DNA of 64,000 bases from Cystobacter fuscus DSM 2262. Lineage in GTDB: Bacteria > Myxococcota > Myxococcia > Myxococcales > Myxococcaceae. Position 1 is the first letter of the stretch. Every line of letters starts with the position of its first letter. The notes beneath the pieces are model-generated. The model searched no databases. It was not told the origin of the DNA and saw only the letters and a program-made list of their open reading frames with translations. The position numbers and the translations under genes were made by a program. Below are positions 1 through 8,681 of the stretch, piece by piece. Location: the NCBI RefSeq assembly GCF_000335475.2, contig NZ_ANAH02000023.1:62001-126000 (forward strand), in the 5' to 3' direction.

Positions 1-542
1 ACGACTGCGGCGCGGTCTACGAGCTGGTCGTCTCGCCCAACTCGGAGGTGGGCAGTGACTATGTCGCCGAGTCCGCCTCGGCGCTGGTGGAGGGGGCGTG
101 GTTGAAGGCGCCGGGCGCCAGCCCCTATCCGAGCAACAGCCCTTATCATGCTCCCGACTTCACGCTGCCGGACGGCAACGGCGTCGCGAAGCCGGCGACC
201 GGGAACGTGTGTGGCATCAACGGCATCGCCAACCCGGACAACCTGAGCTTCGTCAACGGGTATGACACGCTGCTCATCGGCGAGGACGCGACCGAGGGCC
301 ACCAGAACGACGTGGTGTGGGCCTACAACGTCGTCACCCGCCAGCTCACGCGCATCTTCTCCACGCCCTACGGCTCGGAGACGACGGGCGTCTACTTCTA
401 CCCGGACATCAACGGCCACGCGTACATCAAAGCCCAGGTTCAGCACCCCTATGGCGAGTCCGACACGGACAAGCTGGGCGCGGATGCGAGCGCGGCGAAG
501 TCGTACACCGGGTACATCGGTCCGTTCCCGGCGATGAACTGA
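1..542 (+). CDS. PhoX-family (DUF839) phosphatase, C-terminal part
   Basis: This gene enters from the left edge; the frame is open from base 3 and ends at TGA 540-542, leaving about 179 residues. The visible part contains the run DNLSFVNGYDTLLIGEDAT followed by DDVVWAYN-like and TGVYFYPDINGHAY segments. These resemble the C-terminal blades of PhoX/DUF839 calcium-dependent alkaline phosphatases, where the GED/E segment lines the metal site. PhoX proteins are exported, usually by Tat, and release phosphate from organic esters; the exporting N terminus lies outside the window. A perfect 12-bp hairpin follows 18 bp after the stop. The family call rests on recognition of this conserved tail only, and another DUF839 beta-propeller of unknown substrate is possible. 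Confidence 0.7.
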   Translation, partial: DCGAVYELVVSPNSEVGSDYVAESASALVEGAWLKAPGASPYPSNSPYHAPDFTLPDGNGVAKPATGNVCGINGIANPDNLSFVNGYDTLLIGEDATEGHQNDVVWAYNVVTRQLTRIFSTPYGSETTGVYFYPDINGHAYIKAQVQHPYGESDTDKLGADASAAKSYTGYIGPFPAMN

Positions 543-559
543 AGCTCGAGTCATGACAC

Positions 560-606
560 CGCCGCGGGGCCGGATCCGGGAGTGAGTCCGGGCGGGCCCC
601 GCGGCG
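560..606 (+). terminator. GC-rich hairpin after the PhoX-like gene
   Basis: Bases 560-571 (CGCCGCGGGGCC) are perfectly complementary to 595-606, a 12-bp stem with a 23-nt loop. It starts 18 bp after the phosphatase stop and ends 21 bp before the cytochrome gene. There is no T tract, so it may be a weak or Rho-assisted terminator. Confidence 0.5.
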
Positions 607-626
607 TTCGCAGGTGAAGGCAGGAC

Positions 627-2390
627 ATGGATCGCCGAAGAGTGACGAGCGTGGTGTGGGTGCTGGGATTGTTCGCCGCGGGAGGCGTCGCCGCGTGGCG
701 CTCGACGTCGTTGCCTCCGCCCGCGCCAGACCCCCTGCGCCAGGTGAGTGAGTCCCTCGCGGCGGCCATGCCGGCGACGCCTGATCGGACCGCGCCCCGG
801 CTCTCGAACCCCTCGGCGTATCTGCCCGCGCAGTGCTACGCGGACACCCGGAGCACGGAGGGGGGACGGACGCGCAACGGCTGCTTCGCGTGCCATCAGA
901 CGCCGCGGGCGCCGAACTATGTCGAGGACGCGGAACTCCAGACGGTGCTCACCGTGTCCCGGTACGCGGAGGACAACCGCTGGACGAACGTGCTCCAGCC
1001 GCCGCCGCCCGTCGAGTGGTCCGAGGCCGAGGTGCTGGCCTGGGTGCGCACGAGCAACTACGTGGACGCGAGCGGTGGGCTGCGGCTGGCGTCAGCGCTG
1101 GCGAAGCCTCCGGCCGCGTGGGACGCCAATGGAGATGGCCGGTGGGAGGGCTACACGCCGGACTGCTGGTTCCAGACGGACGGGGAGGGGTTCGATCATT
1201 CGCCGGACGGGGTGATGACGGGGTGGAGGGCGTTCGCCTATGCGCCGTTTCCGGGCATGTTCTGGCCCACCAACGGCAGCGCGGGGGACGTGTTCGTCCG
1301 GCTGCCCGAGGCGTTCCGTCGCGACGCGGCGGGGCGGGAGAGCAAGGCCGTCTATCGCACCAACCTCGCCATCCTGGAGGCGTTCATCCGGCGGGAGGAC
1401 GTGCCGGTGCCGGCCACGGACGAGCGGGAGTTGGGCTCGGATCTCGATGGGGATGGGGTGTTGGGCACGGCGAAGCGCGTGGCCTTCGTGTGGCCGCCGA
1501 GGCCGGGGCGTACGTTCGGGTACGTGGGGCAGGCGGCGGGGCTGGACGCGGCGAGAGAGGGTTGGCCCGCGGCGGGGCTCTACCCGCGAGGCACCGAGTT
1601 CCTCCACAGCCTGCGCTACCTCGATGTGGAGGGAGGCCGGGTGCGCATGGCCGCGCGGATGAAGGAGCTGCGCTACATGCGCAAGACGCGCTGGCGCACG
1701 TACAGCGAGCTGCAACTGGCGGCCGAGGCCGAGGCTCGCGAGAAGATGAAGCACCCGGACGTGCTCAAGAAGGTGCACGCGGACGTGGAGCGCGGGGTGG
1801 GCACGGGCACGGGCTGGGTGATGCAGGGCTTCATCGAGGCGGCGGACGGCGAGCTGCGGCCCCAGAACGTCGAGGAGACCACGGCCTGCATCGGGTGTCA
1901 TGGCGGGGTGGGGGCGACGACGGACAGCACGTTCAGCTTCGCGCGCAAGTACGCGCCGGGCCTGGCCGTGCAGGAGGGCTGGTACCACTGGGGCACGCGG
2001 GGGCTGAAGGGCCTGCCGGAGCCGCGGCGAGCCGATGGCCGGGGTGAATACGCGCACTGGCTGGAGCAGGTGGGCGGAGGCGACGACTACGGGAGCAACG
2101 ACGAGGTGCAGGCGCGCTTCTTCCGGGGGGACGGGACGCTCCGGCCCGACGCGGTGAAGGCGCTGACGCGGGACATCTCGACGCTGCTCGTGCCCTCGTC
2201 CGCGCGGGCGTTGCGGTTGGATCGGGCGTACCTGGGGCTGGTGAAGGCGCAGCGCTTCGAGGGCGGCCGGGACGTGGTGGTGGGCACGGCGCCCCACGTG
2301 AGGAAGCGGCTGGAGCAGGACGGGGAGACGGGCCTCGAGGAGGCCGTTCTTCCGGGGTGGGTGCCGCCGGAGCGGACCGCCTCGCGCTGA
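627..2390 (+). CDS. Exported two-haem c-type cytochrome with EF-hand-like loops
   Basis: The 587-residue product starts MDRRR and has a hydrophobic segment at about residues 8-24, a Sec signal or membrane anchor that takes the protein to the periplasm. Two haem c attachment motifs are visible: CFACH at residues 86-90 and CIGCH at 421-425. Two acidic loops, DANGDGRWEG and DLDGDGVLG, look like EF-hand calcium loops. The likely role is periplasmic electron transfer or a redox enzyme; the partner is unknown, because no oxidase or dehydrogenase genes flank it. The wide spacing of the two haem sites suggests two separate domains rather than a compact dihaem peroxidase. Nothing else in the sequence identifies a substrate. 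The gene stands alone between a hairpin and the convergent ybaK. Confidence 0.75.
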   Translation: MDRRRVTSVVWVLGLFAAGGVAAWRSTSLPPPAPDPLRQVSESLAAAMPATPDRTAPRLSNPSAYLPAQCYADTRSTEGGRTRNGCFACHQTPRAPNYVEDAELQTVLTVSRYAEDNRWTNVLQPPPPVEWSEAEVLAWVRTSNYVDASGGLRLASALAKPPAAWDANGDGRWEGYTPDCWFQTDGEGFDHSPDGVMTGWRAFAYAPFPGMFWPTNGSAGDVFVRLPEAFRRDAAGRESKAVYRTNLAILEAFIRREDVPVPATDERELGSDLDGDGVLGTAKRVAFVWPPRPGRTFGYVGQAAGLDAAREGWPAAGLYPRGTEFLHSLRYLDVEGGRVRMAARMKELRYMRKTRWRTYSELQLAAEAEAREKMKHPDVLKKVHADVERGVGTGTGWVMQGFIEAADGELRPQNVEETTACIGCHGGVGATTDSTFSFARKYAPGLAVQEGWYHWGTRGLKGLPEPRRADGRGEYAHWLEQVGGGDDYGSNDEVQARFFRGDGTLRPDAVKALTRDISTLLVPSSARALRLDRAYLGLVKAQRFEGGRDVVVGTAPHVRKRLEQDGETGLEEAVLPGWVPPERTASR

Positions 2391-2415
2391 GGGCCACCGG
2401 GAGCGGGGCGGGGCC

Positions 2416-2892
2416 CTACGTCTTGTCGCGCGAGATGGGCCCGACCTTGCCCTTGGTGACCCGGAGGTAGTCCGCGGGCGCGAGGAGTATCTGCGTGCCG
2501 CGAATGCCCGCGGAGATGGAGATGGTGTCGAACAGCTCGATCGTCTCGTCCACGAACACCGGGTAGTCCTTCTTGGCGCCGATGGCCGTGCATCCGCCGC
2601 GCACGTAGCCCGTGAGCGGCTGGAGCTCCTTGAGCGGCACGGTGTCCACCTTCCGGTCGCCGCTCAGCCGCGCGAGCGCCTTGAGATCCAACTCCCCGTT
2701 GCCCGGCACCACGGCCATGAGGACGCCGGTGCGGTCACCCCGGGCCACGAGCGTCTTGAAGAGCTGCTCCGGCGGCATCCCCACCTTGGCGGCCACGGAC
2801 TCGGCGGACAGGTCCTCCAGGTCGACCTCGTAGTCGCGCAGCGTGTAGGCGATGCCGAGCGAGTCGAGGATGCGGGCCGCGTTGGTCTTCAT
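2416..2892 (-). CDS. ybaK: YbaK/EbsC-type aminoacyl-tRNA deacylase
   Basis: This 158-residue protein matches the YbaK/EbsC fold in length and in its signature TGYVRGGCTAIGAKK (about residues 92-106), with the conserved Lys in LFKTL near residue 46. YbaK hydrolyses Cys-tRNA(Pro) mis-charged by prolyl-tRNA synthetase, so it is a cytoplasmic translation-fidelity enzyme acting in trans. The ATG at 2892 lies 9 bp downstream of the purK stop, and its ribosome site GAGGAG overlaps that stop, so it is probably translated from the purEK transcript. The link to purine synthesis is not obviously functional. Family assignment is firm; exact tRNA specificity (Cys-tRNA(Pro) or other mischarged species) cannot be read from the sequence. 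Confidence 0.9.
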   Translation of the reverse strand: MKTNAARILDSLGIAYTLRDYEVDLEDLSAESVAAKVGMPPEQLFKTLVARGDRTGVLMAVVPGNGELDLKALARLSGDRKVDTVPLKELQPLTGYVRGGCTAIGAKKDYPVFVDETIELFDTISISAGIRGTQILLAPADYLRVTKGKVGPISRDKT

Positions 2893-2901
2893 GTGCTCCT
2901 C

Positions 2902-4044
2902 TCAGGCCCCCATAGCCTGGCGGGCGGCCTGGATGCGGGCGAGCGCCTCCTCGGGGGTGGCGCCCACGGCGGACAGGTGGCCCATCTTGCGGCCCGCGCG
3001 CGCCTCGCGCTTGCCATACAGGTGCAGCCGCACGCCGGGCATGGCGAGCACGGCCTCGAAGCGGGGCCCGCCCTCGCGCAACCACAAGTCCCCGAGCAGG
3101 TTGACGATGGCCGCGGGGCGCACCACCTCCACCGAGCCCAGGGGCAGGTTGCACACCGCGCGCACCGCCTGCTCGAACTGGCTGGTGAGGCACGCCACCT
3201 CGGTGGCGTGGAAGCTGTTGTGGGGGCGCGGCGCCAGCTCGTTCACCAGGAGCCGACCGTCCTTGAGCAGGAAGAGCTCCACCACCAACAACCCCTCGAC
3301 CGCGAGCGCCGTGGCCATGGCGCGTCCCAGCTCCACCGCCTGGGTGCTCACCTCGGGGGGAATCTGTCCCGGCAGCAGGGACCAGTCGAGGATGCGATCC
3401 TCGTGGTGGTTGTAGGCGGGCGGGTACACGACCACCTCGCCCCGGGGCGAGCGCGCCACCAGCACGGACAGCTCCGCCTCCAGCTCCAGCGCGGCCTCCA
3501 CCACCACGGGGCGCTGGCCCAGCTCCCGCCAGGCCTGGGGTGCCTCGGCGCTGGACTTCACCGGGTACTGACCGCGCCCGTCATAGCCGCCCTCGCACGC
3601 CTTCACGAAGCAGCGGCCGCCCAGGGCCTCCACCGTCGAGGTCAGCTCGGCCTCGCTGTTCGCCTGCCGCCAGGGGCCCTGGGGAAACCCGCCCTGGGCG
3701 AGCCACGCGCGCTGCCGGCCCCGGTTCTGCACCACCTCCAGGACGTGGGCACCCGGACGCATGGGCGTGTGCTGGGCCACGGCGTTGAGGGTGGCGAGGG
3801 GAATCTTCTCGATCTCCAGGGTCACCACGTCACACGAGCGCGCGAGCCGCCGGGCCTCGTCGACGCTGCCGAAGTCGGCGGTGTAGCACTGGTCCACCAC
3901 GAAGCGCGCCGAGCACGCGGGATCCGGATCCAGCGACTGCACCTGATAGCCGAGCGTGCGCGCGGACAGCGCCATCATCCGGCCGAGCTGCCCACCGCCG
4001 AGGATGCCGATCGTGCCGCCGGGAAGAACGGTGCGCGCGCTCAT
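2902..4044 (-). CDS. purK: 5-(carboxyamino)imidazole ribonucleotide synthase PurK
   Basis: PurK uses ATP and bicarbonate to carboxylate AIR to N5-CAIR in de novo purine synthesis. The 380-residue product begins [19 protein letters not shown], with the pre-ATP-grasp glycine motif [11 protein letters not shown]. It continues with ATP-grasp features: [10 protein letters not shown] near residues 150-160 and [12 protein letters not shown] in the metal-binding segment. Length is normal for the family (about 355-390). The ATG at 4044 overlaps the purE stop by 4 bp (ATGA), which fixes the start and implies translational coupling. The usual NSGH at the end of the RPHNSGH motif reads NSFH here, a conservative departure. 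It forms an operon with purE upstream and ybaK downstream. Confidence 0.95.
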   Translation of the reverse strand: MSARTVLPGGTIGILGGGQLGRMMALSARTLGYQVQSLDPDPACSARFVVDQCYTADFGSVDEARRLARSCDVVTLEIEKIPLATLNAVAQHTPMRPGAHVLEVVQNRGRQRAWLAQGGFPQGPWRQANSEAELTSTVEALGGRCFVKACEGGYDGRGQYPVKSSAEAPQAWRELGQRPVVVEAALELEAELSVLVARSPRGEVVVYPPAYNHHEDRILDWSLLPGQIPPEVSTQAVELGRAMATALAVEGLLVVELFLLKDGRLLVNELAPRPHNSFHATEVACLTSQFEQAVRAVCNLPLGSVEVVRPAAIVNLLGDLWLREGGPRFEAVLAMPGVRLHLYGKREARAGRKMGHLSAVGATPEEALARIQAARQAMGA

Positions 4045-4535
4045 GCGAGCTCCCGGTCCTGGAGCACTTCGTGGGTGCGGGCCTGGCGCCAGGCGGCGAG
4101 CCGCGGGCGCAGCTCGGGATACTTGAGCGACAGGATGGCGGCGGCGTACAGGGCGGCGTTGACGGCGCCCGGCTTGCCGATGGCCATGGTGCCCACCGGC
4201 ACGCCCTTGGGCATCTGCACGATGGACATGAGCGCGTCGAAGCCGTTGAGCACGGTGGCGGGGATGGGGATGCCCAGCACGGGCAGCAGCGTCTTGCTGG
4301 CCACCATGCCGGGCAGGTGCGCCGCGCCTCCGGCCGCCGCGATGATGACCGACAGGCCCCGCGACTCGGCCGTCTCGGCGTACTGCATCATCCAATCCGG
4401 CGTGCGGTGGGCGGACACCACCCGGACCTCATGCGGAATGGCCAGCTCCTTGAGGACGTCGATTCCCGGGCGCAGATGCTCCAGGTCGCTCTTGCCGCCC
4501 ATGATGACGCCTACCCACGGTGTGTCCGCGCTCAA
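4041..4535 (-). CDS. purE: N5-CAIR mutase PurE
   Basis: PurE converts N5-CAIR to CAIR, the step after PurK. The product carries [12 protein letters not shown] at the N terminus, [11 protein letters not shown] around residue 40, and the active-site loop [12 protein letters not shown]; all belong to class I PurE. I choose the TTG at 4535 as start: AGGAGG lies 7 nt upstream (4543-4548 on the plus strand), and it gives a standard 164-residue protein starting (M)SADTPWVGV. The open frame continues upstream to 4622, but that extension is proline/arginine-rich and has no match to PurE. purE, purK and ybaK are transcribed together from this end. Confidence 0.94.
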   Translation of the reverse strand: MSADTPWVGVIMGGKSDLEHLRPGIDVLKELAIPHEVRVVSAHRTPDWMMQYAETAESRGLSVIIAAAGGAAHLPGMVASKTLLPVLGIPIPATVLNGFDALMSIVQMPKGVPVGTMAIGKPGAVNAALYAAAILSLKYPELRPRLAAWRQARTHEVLQDRELA

Positions 4536-4682
4536 GCGATTGCCTCCTGTGCGCCCTCCGGGTGAGTCCCGCGAGGGGGGAAGCACTCGGAGATAGGGTG
4601 GGGGGCTGGCGCCGGTCAACACGGAAAATCGAGCACGGGCGCTCCGGGGCCCGGCCGGAGTCCAGCCTGGATCCCGGGGTGT

Positions 4683-6116
4683 TCAGTAGGTGGAGCCCAG
4701 GCGCCCGAAGCTCTTCAGGCTCTTGCTCTTCGAGCGCTTGACGGCCGTGTCCACGGCCGAGGAGTCCTCGGCCTGCTCGTAGTCCTGGAGCAGCTCCCGC
4801 TGTTCGGCCAGGTCCGCCGCCACCGCCGAGGGGGTGGCCACCTCACCCGCCTGTTCGAAGAGCTTCTGGTTGCGCGCCACGTAGCCCTTCGCTTCCTCCT
4901 TGCGCCCCTCGCGCAGGGCCTCGGCGGCCAGCGTCAGGTTCTTCGCGCTCAGGGCCCGGGTGGCGTACACGGTGGCCTCCTTGTCCCGCCGCGCGTGGAC
5001 CTCCTCCAGCCGTGGCGTCACCCGCGCGCCCAGGTCCACCCCGTGGATCACCGGCCCGTTGTCGGGCAGGTTCCGGAAGGACAGGGCCACCTCGGTCACG
5101 TGGACGGGGCGGCCCTCGCGTGCGTCCTCTACGGTGAGTCGCGCCACCACCCGCTCCCTCTGTCCCGAGGAGAAGTCGGGCAGCCGCACCGTCACGCGGC
5201 GTCCTTCCTGCTGGACGCGGTAGCCCAGCACCTCTTCCAGCCGCACCCCCTGGGGCAGGGTGAAGGACAGCGCCACGTCGCGCGCCACGCTGGTGGAGGC
5301 CTGCTGCAAATCCTTCTGGAAGAGGGGGCCGAGCTGGGCCGCGTCCTCGAGGAAGCCGTAGGCGCCCGCGCCCAGCTCGGCGAAGCCCTGCATCAAGTCC
5401 TCGTTGAAGTCCGTGCCCACGCCGATGGCGCTCACGGTGATGCCCCCGGTGCGGATGTCCCGGACGAGCGCCGACAGATCCGCGTCCTCGGTGAGGCCCT
5501 CGGTGGGCTGGCCGTCACTCAGCAGGATGATGCGCTTGACACAGCCCGTGCACTCGGAGGCGCGCACCTGCGCGCGGCCCTCCTGGAGTCCCGCGGAGAT
5601 GTTGGTGCCGCCATCGTCCCAGATGCCCTCGATGTACTGGAGCATCCGCTCGCGGTTATCGGGGGTGGCGGGCAGTCCGCCCAGGCCGCGCACGTCCGAG
5701 CCGTAGTGGACGATGGCCAGCCAGTCGTCCTCGCGCAGCTGTCCCACGAGGTGGCGCGCCGCCTGCCGGGCCTGTTGCAGCTTGTAGCCGCGCATGGACG
5801 TGGAGCGGTCGATGACCAGCGCCAGGTTCACCGGCAGCCGACGGGCGCCCGGCACCTCCATGCCGATGACATCCACCGTGGCGAACAGCTCCGCGGGGCC
5901 TGGGGGAATGTAGGGATGGGACAGCCGGGCCGTCATCTTCAACGCGCCCGAGGTCTCCGCCCGGGACTGGAGGTTGAGCGGCCCGTGGTGGCCCACCGCA
6001 CTGGCGCCATGGGAGTCCTCCGGAGGCGCCGAGAAGGGGGAGGGGGGCAGGCCCAGCACCAGGGCGGTGAGGGCGAGCACACCGGCCAGGGAGACGAAGA
6101 CGGCCGTCTTGTTCAT
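4683..6116 (-). CDS. Exported VWA-domain protein
   Basis: The 477-residue protein has an N-terminal signal/anchor (MNKTAVFVSLAGVLALTALVLG), then a von Willebrand factor A domain at about residues 100-280. The metal-ion-dependent adhesion site is intact: DRSTS (about 107-111), the threonine in DDGGTNIS and the aspartate in LLSDGQPTEG. The C-terminal half resembles the beta-sandwich and helical tail of the YfbK/inter-alpha-trypsin-inhibitor type. Such proteins bind protein ligands through a divalent cation at the cell surface or in the periplasm. It lies next to the gliding-motility locus on the same strand as cglC, separated from it by a probable terminator. It is not obviously CglB, the known VWA gliding adhesin. 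Function is unknown. Confidence 0.8.
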   Translation of the reverse strand: MNKTAVFVSLAGVLALTALVLGLPPSPFSAPPEDSHGASAVGHHGPLNLQSRAETSGALKMTARLSHPYIPPGPAELFATVDVIGMEVPGARRLPVNLALVIDRSTSMRGYKLQQARQAARHLVGQLREDDWLAIVHYGSDVRGLGGLPATPDNRERMLQYIEGIWDDGGTNISAGLQEGRAQVRASECTGCVKRIILLSDGQPTEGLTEDADLSALVRDIRTGGITVSAIGVGTDFNEDLMQGFAELGAGAYGFLEDAAQLGPLFQKDLQQASTSVARDVALSFTLPQGVRLEEVLGYRVQQEGRRVTVRLPDFSSGQRERVVARLTVEDAREGRPVHVTEVALSFRNLPDNGPVIHGVDLGARVTPRLEEVHARRDKEATVYATRALSAKNLTLAAEALREGRKEEAKGYVARNQKLFEQAGEVATPSAVAADLAEQRELLQDYEQAEDSSAVDTAVKRSKSKSLKSFGRLGSTY

Positions 6117-6160
6117 GAGGAGGGGCTCCAGCGGGAGGACGAGAGGCCCGGCTGCTCACG

Positions 6161-6203
6161 CACGGCGCGGCGAAAAGGTCTGGAGACCCTCTCGCGCGCC
6201 GTG
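6161..6203 (-). terminator. Terminator downstream of cglC
   Basis: On the minus strand the hairpin starts 7 nt after the cglC stop. The outer arms CACGGCGCG (6161-6169) and CGCGCCGTG (6195-6203) are perfectly complementary. Inside lies the small palindrome GGTCTCCAGACC followed by TTTT when read on the minus strand. It should separate cglC from the VWA gene. Confidence 0.6.
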
Positions 6204-6209
6204 AAGTCG

Positions 6210-6713
6210 TCAGCTTCCCGCCGTGCCCACGCCCTTGGAGGCGCAGAAGTTCGGCGACTCGTTCCGGCCGAAGAGCCTCTCGAACTCCGCGGGATTGGTC
6301 CTCTTCAGGGTGTCCAACGCCACCTGATCGAGCAGCAGCGGACGGCATCCCAGGGTCGCCTTGACGTCCTCGGCCGTGTCCGGATGGGTCACCGCGCAGG
6401 CCGTGGTGCTCTCCAGGTTGCACGCCTTGCTGCAGTAGCCCATCACCTGGATGGCTTCGTTCTCGCCCGACGTCTGGAGCTCGGTGCCCGCGGTACGCAC
6501 GCACACCAGTTCCTCGCAATCCACCGCGCCGAAGGAGATGAAGTCCTGGTTGAACCGGATGTCACTCGGGGTGACGGGGATGGACCCCAGTCCCGTTGGA
6601 TCGTTCGGATCCTTCTTCACCAGCCCGCAGCGCTTCCCAGTGTCGGCAGGGACCTCGCACCCGCCGCACAGCAGGGCGGCACCCATCAGAAGAAGAGCCA
6701 GACGCGCAGACAT
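6210..6713 (-). CDS. cglC: Cys-rich lipoprotein, probable gliding-motility protein CglC/GltK
   Basis: The 167-residue product starts MSARLALLLMGAALLCGGC, a short lipoprotein signal with a lipobox-like LLCGGC. The mature part has six or more further cysteines (for example CEELVCVRT, GYCSKACN, CRPLL, NFCASKG), as in extracytoplasmic disulfide-stabilised proteins. The assignment to CglC (also called GltK/AgmO) rests mostly on position: in Myxococcus xanthus this lipoprotein gene sits beside the OM-barrel/TPR genes gltB, gltA and gltC, exactly the context here. CglC is an outer-membrane lipoprotein of the Agl-Glt gliding complex. The ATG at 6713 was chosen over an upstream in-frame start because it begins the signal peptide and has GGTGAGG about 10 nt upstream. 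It is divergent from gltB. Confidence 0.65.
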   Translation of the reverse strand: MSARLALLLMGAALLCGGCEVPADTGKRCGLVKKDPNDPTGLGSIPVTPSDIRFNQDFISFGAVDCEELVCVRTAGTELQTSGENEAIQVMGYCSKACNLESTTACAVTHPDTAEDVKATLGCRPLLLDQVALDTLKRTNPAEFERLFGRNESPNFCASKGVGTAGS

Positions 6714-6759
6714 CGACGTGCACCTCACCAGAATCAAAGGAGTTGAAACGTGAAGGGCC

Positions 6760-6787
6760 ACCGTAGCACAGCGCCCCGGACTGCCAA
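6760..6787 (-). promoter_or_regulatory. Candidate promoter of cglC
   Basis: Read on the minus strand, TTGGCA (6787-6782) is followed after 16 bp by an extended -10, TGC-TACGGT (TACGGT at 6765-6760). It lies about 47 bp upstream of the cglC ATG. Pattern match only. Confidence 0.35.
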
Positions 6788-6891
6788 CCGTGTCGCATGC
6801 GCGGGGGGAATCGCCGCCTGCCCGCCCTGGACATTGACCTTGCAAGAATACCGAGGGGGCAGACATGGGCCGGGGAAACCATTTTGATCGG

Positions 6892-6921
6892 TTGATGGCC
6901 TACGAGGGTGGCGCATAGGAT
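6892..6921 (+). promoter_or_regulatory. Candidate promoter of gltBAC
   Basis: TTGATG (6892-6897) and TAGGAT (6916-6921) are spaced 18 bp, each matching four of six consensus positions of the vegetative promoter. The -10 lies about 79 bp upstream of the GTG start of gltB. Pattern match only. Confidence 0.35.
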
Positions 6922-6999
6922 GCGGACTCGTAGCCGCCTCCGATGTTGGATCCATATCGGTCGGCGGGAAGATGCCCCAATGACACGGAGCTCCCGGAA

Positions 7000-7830
7000 G
7001 TGAATCGCCTCCAGGCCGTCCTGCTCGCGTTGTTCCTCGCGCCCGCAGCACCGGCACTCGCACAGAACCAGGAAGAGGGGCTCGGACTCGATCTGAGCGG
7101 TGATCCCCAGAAGCCCCAGCAGGAAGAGACGGAAGCCGCCGCGGAGCCGCCTGCGGAGGAGCCTCCATTGCCCTCGTCTGTCGCCGAGGCCCCACCGGCC
7201 GAGCCACTCACGCCGGCCGAGCGCGACGTCACGCTCGACGACCGCGTGAAGAGCGTGCAGCGCAAGGTGTACCTGAAGAAGAACCGCTTCGAGCTGGCGC
7301 CCTTCGTCACCCTGTCGGTGAACGACCCGTACTACACCAAGCTGGGCACGGCGGTGCGCGGGGCCTACTACCTGGCGGACACGCTGGCGATCGCCGGGCG
7401 CTTCTCGATCATGCAGGTGCTGCCCGAGGATGACGTACGCATCGCCAAGTCCACCTTCCAGAGCCGCATCTTCTACTCGGTGCCCCAGTGGTCCGCCATG
7501 GGCGACGTGGAGTGGAGCCCGCTCTACGGCAAGGTGGCCTTCCTCAACGACATCCTCCACTTCGACGCCTACCTCCTGGGCGGCCTGGGCGTGGTGAACA
7601 CCGAAGCGGCGACGGACTACAAGGTCGGCCCGCTGCCCGCCGCCGATCTCGGCATCGGCATGCGCTTCGTGGCCCGCGACTTCTTCGCGGTGAACGTGGC
7701 GCTCATCAACACGACCTACGTGGACAGGCCCAACTTCACCAGCAAGGGCGCCACCCAGAACCTCATGACCCTCAACGCCGGCATCTCCATCTTCTTCCCC
7801 CTCAAGTCGACTGGACGGGACGCCGAATGA
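7000..7830 (+). CDS. gltB: Gliding-motility outer-membrane barrel protein GltB-like
   Basis: The GTG at 7000, 9 nt after GGAG, gives (M)NRLQAVLLALFLAPAAPALAQ, a clear Sec signal. A Pro/Glu-rich linker (about residues 20-75) follows, then a 200-residue domain of alternating beta strands ending in an aromatic-containing strand (NAGISIFFPLKS), the pattern of a small outer-membrane barrel. Together with the next two genes and the divergent lipoprotein it reproduces the M. xanthus G2 gliding cluster (gltK, gltB, gltA, gltC), whose OM proteins couple the Agl-Glt motor to the substratum. The stop overlaps the next ATG by 4 bp. This protein and the next are paralogues (both have VYLKKNRFEL / LFLKKGRLEL before the barrel). 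Which is GltA and which GltB cannot be settled by eye. Confidence 0.7.
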   Translation: MNRLQAVLLALFLAPAAPALAQNQEEGLGLDLSGDPQKPQQEETEAAAEPPAEEPPLPSSVAEAPPAEPLTPAERDVTLDDRVKSVQRKVYLKKNRFELAPFVTLSVNDPYYTKLGTAVRGAYYLADTLAIAGRFSIMQVLPEDDVRIAKSTFQSRIFYSVPQWSAMGDVEWSPLYGKVAFLNDILHFDAYLLGGLGVVNTEAATDYKVGPLPAADLGIGMRFVARDFFAVNVALINTTYVDRPNFTSKGATQNLMTLNAGISIFFPLKSTGRDAE

Positions 7831-8681
7831 AGACCGCCCACCGTCTGCTGATCGCCCTGGCCCTCGTGCCCGGGCTCGCGCTGGCCCAGGCTCCCGCCGC
7901 GCCGGCGACTCCCGCCGCGCCCGCCCCGGCTCCCGCCGCCAAGCCCGCTCCCGCCAAACCGGCCACCCCGGCCAACAGCCCCGCCGTGACCGGCTCGGCC
8001 GAGCAGGAAGCCGGTGACGTGTCGGAAGTGGACAAGGATCGGCTCGGGCCCCTGCGCGAGCGCGTGGTGCCCGTCTCCGGCCACCTCTTCCTCAAGAAGG
8101 GCCGCCTGGAGCTGAGCCCCTCGGCGACCTTCTCCATCAAGGACGCCTTCTATTCGAAGTACATCTTCGGCGGCGTGCTCACCTACCACTTCACGGAGAC
8201 GCTGGGCCTGAGCCTGCGCGCCGGCTACTCCCTGCCCACGGTGGCCGCGGCCGCGCAGATCTGCACCTTCGAGACGACGGGTGGCACCACCACTCGCGGC
8301 TGCCGCCAGCCCACCTTCCAGGACCTGGACGACAAGGCGCCGGGGAAGATCCTGCTGACGGGCGGGCTCGACGTGCAGTGGGCGCCCATCTACGGGAAGA
8401 TGTCGCTCTTGTCCGAGCAGTTCCTGCACTTCGACCTGTACGGCATCGCGGGTGCCTCCGCGATTCAGTACCGCGCGCCCGGCGCGACGGCGCTGACCGC
8501 GGGCGGCAACGTCGGCGTGGGCATGCGCTTCTTCGTCAACCGCTGGATGACGGTGCGCACCGAGTTCCGTGACCTCATCTATGTGGAGAAGGCCCGCAAC
8601 CCGGCCACCACGCTGCGCAACCAGCTGCTGTTCGAGCTGGGTGTGTCCTTCTTCTTCCCCAACGCCCCCCCTGAATCATGA
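7827..8681 (+). CDS. gltA: Gliding-motility outer-membrane barrel protein GltA-like
   Basis: The 284-residue protein has a Sec signal (MKTAHRLLIALALVPGLALAQ), an Ala/Pro repeat-like linker at about 22-60, and then a beta-barrel domain opening with LFLKKGRLELSPSATFSIKD and closing with ELGVSFFFPN. Start and stop overlap both neighbours by 4 bp (ATGA), so the three genes are translationally coupled. It is homologous in layout to the preceding gltB-like gene: signal, low-complexity linker, then barrel with the shared YGK(V/M) segment. In M. xanthus GltA and GltB interact at the outer membrane with GltC. The A/B assignment is tentative; membership of the cluster is well supported by order and architecture. 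Confidence 0.7.
   Translation: MKTAHRLLIALALVPGLALAQAPAAPATPAAPAPAPAAKPAPAKPATPANSPAVTGSAEQEAGDVSEVDKDRLGPLRERVVPVSGHLFLKKGRLELSPSATFSIKDAFYSKYIFGGVLTYHFTETLGLSLRAGYSLPTVAAAAQICTFETTGGTTTRGCRQPTFQDLDDKAPGKILLTGGLDVQWAPIYGKMSLLSEQFLHFDLYGIAGASAIQYRAPGATALTAGGNVGVGMRFFVNRWMTVRTEFRDLIYVEKARNPATTLRNQLLFELGVSFFFPNAPPES

Larger units (their letters stand above)
6714..6999. other. Divergent intergenic region of the motility locus
   Basis: These 286 bp separate the divergent cglC and gltB genes and carry no convincing gene. They must hold promoters for both; candidate hexamers are listed separately at 6760-6787 and 6892-6921. The stretch 6870-6960 is noticeably less GC-rich than the flanking genes, as expected of a promoter region. 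Confidence 0.6.

Noticed and set aside
4536-4622. N-terminal extension of PurE
   Set aside because: The extension is Pro/Arg-rich, unlike PurE, and the TTG at 4535 has an ideal AGGAGG.
4683-6116. VWA protein as CglB
   Set aside because: The beta-rich C-terminal half resembles YfbK/ITI-type proteins, and the numerous cysteines expected of CglB are absent; only the VWA domain is shared.
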